Of a DNA stretch of 6,167 nt, positions 5,262 to 6,167 are shown piece by piece. Within the stretch, counting starts at the first letter, position 1; the number at the start of each line of letters is the position of its first letter. Made by a program: the position numbers and the translations under genes. The DNA lies in NCBI GenBank assembly GCA_004347925.1, contig QNVD01000279.1:1-6167 (forward strand). Reading direction: 5' to 3'. The DNA comes from Hadesarchaea archaeon (GTDB lineage Archaea; Hadarchaeota; Hadarchaeia; Hadarchaeales; WYZ-LMO6). The notes under the pieces are model-generated. The model did not search any database. It worked only from the letters and a program-made list of their open reading frames with translations, and had not been told where the DNA came from.

Positions 5262-6167
5262 TTGCCCGGGTTCCTCTTCGAGGGGGGAGGGTACCGGCAC
5301 CAGGAGATGCTCGAGCTGGTGGAGGACCTGGGGGGCTCCATCCTCCAGGTGAGGCTGGTGGGGTCGGAGGTCACCATCACCTTCTCCGTTCCGGAGGAGG
5401 ATGTGGGGAGGGTGGAGGAGCTGACCAGGGACCTCCAGGGGAAGCTGAAGAGGCTGCCCCTCCTGGGCTCCGAGATAGCGGTGGTCTCCCCCACCGTCAC
5501 CCGCCACCACCTCCCCCACCCCCTCTGCGACGTGGCGGAGTACCTGAGGAGGGAGGGGGCCAAGACCAACATGATAGGGCTGGCCAGGGGTCCGGGGCAG
5601 AGGATCTGCCAGATCAGCGAGGAGGAGAAGAGGCTGATAGAGGAGCACGACGCGGCCGTCTTCGTGCTGGGGAACTTCGAGCACTGCCTGAGGGAGCACA
5701 AGTGGAGGCTCTTCAAGGACCTCTCCGTCCCGGTGGTGGTGGCGGGGGGCCCAGAGCTCCCCTCCCTCCCCCACGCCTTCGCCTACGTCTCCGGGATAGG
5801 GAGGGTGCCCTACAGGGCCAGGACCTTCGCGGAGATAGGGAAGCTGGACGAGGTGGCCAGAGCGGTGGAAAGGGCGCTGGAGGAGGAGAGGAGGAGGCTC
5901 TCCCTCGATCCCCCCCTCCTCTCCCCGCTGGTCCTCAAGGCGGAGATAGAGAGGAAGCTGGGGGAGACCCTGAGGGGAGGGGCTCCCCTGCCCGTCACCC
6001 CCCAGCTGAGGGGGGTGAGGGTGAAGCTGCCCTACCCCGAGTTCGCGGGCAGGCTGGCGGAGCTGGAGGTGGCTGGCCACAGGCTGGGGGAGATAGCGGA
6101 GATAAGGAGGTCCGCCATGAGGGACTACATCCTGGTGATCCTCCTCCCCCTCTCCAGGCTGGAGCTT
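5262..6167 (+). CDS. mmp7: Methanogenesis marker protein 7, 3' partial, TTG start
   Basis: The first 302 residues of Mmp7, a family of a little over 300 residues, so only a few C-terminal residues are missing. Mmp7 was found in the A3a fraction and with purified MCR, so a place in the ATP-dependent Ni(I) activation complex is well supported for the family. Seen: the N-terminal PGFLFEGGGYRHQEMLELVE, the central HPLCDVAEYLRREGAKTNMI (Cys89), ARGPGQRICQIS (Cys116), VLGNFEHCLREHKW (Cys142), and near the end EIAEIRRSAMRDYILVI, a strong family signature. The three cysteines may help hold a metal cluster; this is inference. The start is TTG: upstream the frame closes at TAA 5190-5192 with no ATG or GTG in between, and the next ATG (5307) would remove the conserved GGGYRHQE segment. 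The frame is open to the last base. The 1-base gap after mmp17 makes it part of the same operon. Confidence 0.9.
   Translation, partial: MPGFLFEGGGYRHQEMLELVEDLGGSILQVRLVGSEVTITFSVPEEDVGRVEELTRDLQGKLKRLPLLGSEIAVVSPTVTRHHLPHPLCDVAEYLRREGAKTNMIGLARGPGQRICQISEEEKRLIEEHDAAVFVLGNFEHCLREHKWRLFKDLSVPVVVAGGPELPSLPHAFAYVSGIGRVPYRARTFAEIGKLDEVARAVERALEEERRRLSLDPPLLSPLVLKAEIERKLGETLRGGAPLPVTPQLRGVRVKLPYPEFAGRLAELEVAGHRLGEIAEIRRSAMRDYILVILLPLSRLEL

Noticed and set aside
4292..5716. Minus-strand open frame of 474 codons opposite mmp15, mmp17 and mmp7
   Set aside because: It crosses three recognisable plus-strand genes and has low-complexity Ser/Leu/Pro/His content; stops are rare in this frame only because of composition.
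1..6167. Intergenic promoters, terminators, tRNA, rRNA or CRISPR arrays
   Set aside because: There is no intergenic DNA apart from one base at 5261. No T-rich terminator run, TATA-like box outside genes, or regularly spaced repeats were found on either strand.

Overview
This window is a gap-free, plus-strand run of seven genes from an archaeon that makes or uses methyl-coenzyme M reductase (MCR). It holds an almost complete block of 'methanogenesis marker' genes in the order mmp3-mmp6-mmp5-mmp15-mmp17-mmp7. A cobalamin-type radical SAM gene, cut off at its 5' end, precedes the block. These marker families are known essentially only from methanogens and related archaea with MCR or MCR-like enzymes. 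Several of their products (Mmp3, Mmp7 and Mmp17 in particular) were reported in component A3a, which reduces the Ni-F430 of MCR to active Ni(I) using ATP. The mcr structural genes, mcrC and atwA (component A2) are not in the window.

Organism: the DNA is very GC-rich (about two thirds G+C by eye). Arg is almost always AGG, Glu GAG, and ATA is a common Ile codon. The coding strand is heavily purine-loaded. This fits a thermophilic archaeon with MCR. Thermophilic, GC-rich MCR lineages such as Methanopyrus or uncultured groups known from metagenomes are possible, but the sequence alone does not let me name a genus.

Layout: 1-987 is a B12-type radical SAM protein, 5' partial. 984-2507 is Mmp3, with three cyclophilin-like repeats. 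2504-2932 is Mmp6, 2929-3366 Mmp5, and 3363-4583 Mmp15 (a BcrD/HgdC-type ATPase with an extra N-terminal cysteine domain). 4580-5260 is Mmp17. 5262-6167 is Mmp7, starting with TTG and cut off a few residues before its C-terminus. Five of the six junctions are 4-base ATGA or GTGA overlaps and the sixth has a 1-base gap. There is therefore no intergenic DNA, and no internal promoter or terminator is visible; the whole block should be one translationally coupled transcript.

How they may work together (inference from the families): Mmp15 looks like an ATP-driven low-potential electron donor of the 2-hydroxyacyl-CoA dehydratase activator type. Mmp5, Mmp6 and Mmp7 are small proteins with conserved cysteines that could carry or pass on metal clusters. 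Mmp3 and Mmp17 look like scaffold or assembly parts. The radical SAM protein could methylate MCR or a related substrate. The most interesting points are the dehydratase-subunit-like N-terminal domain fused to the activase in Mmp15, the triple cyclophilin-like repeat of Mmp3, and the radical SAM gene coupled to the operon.
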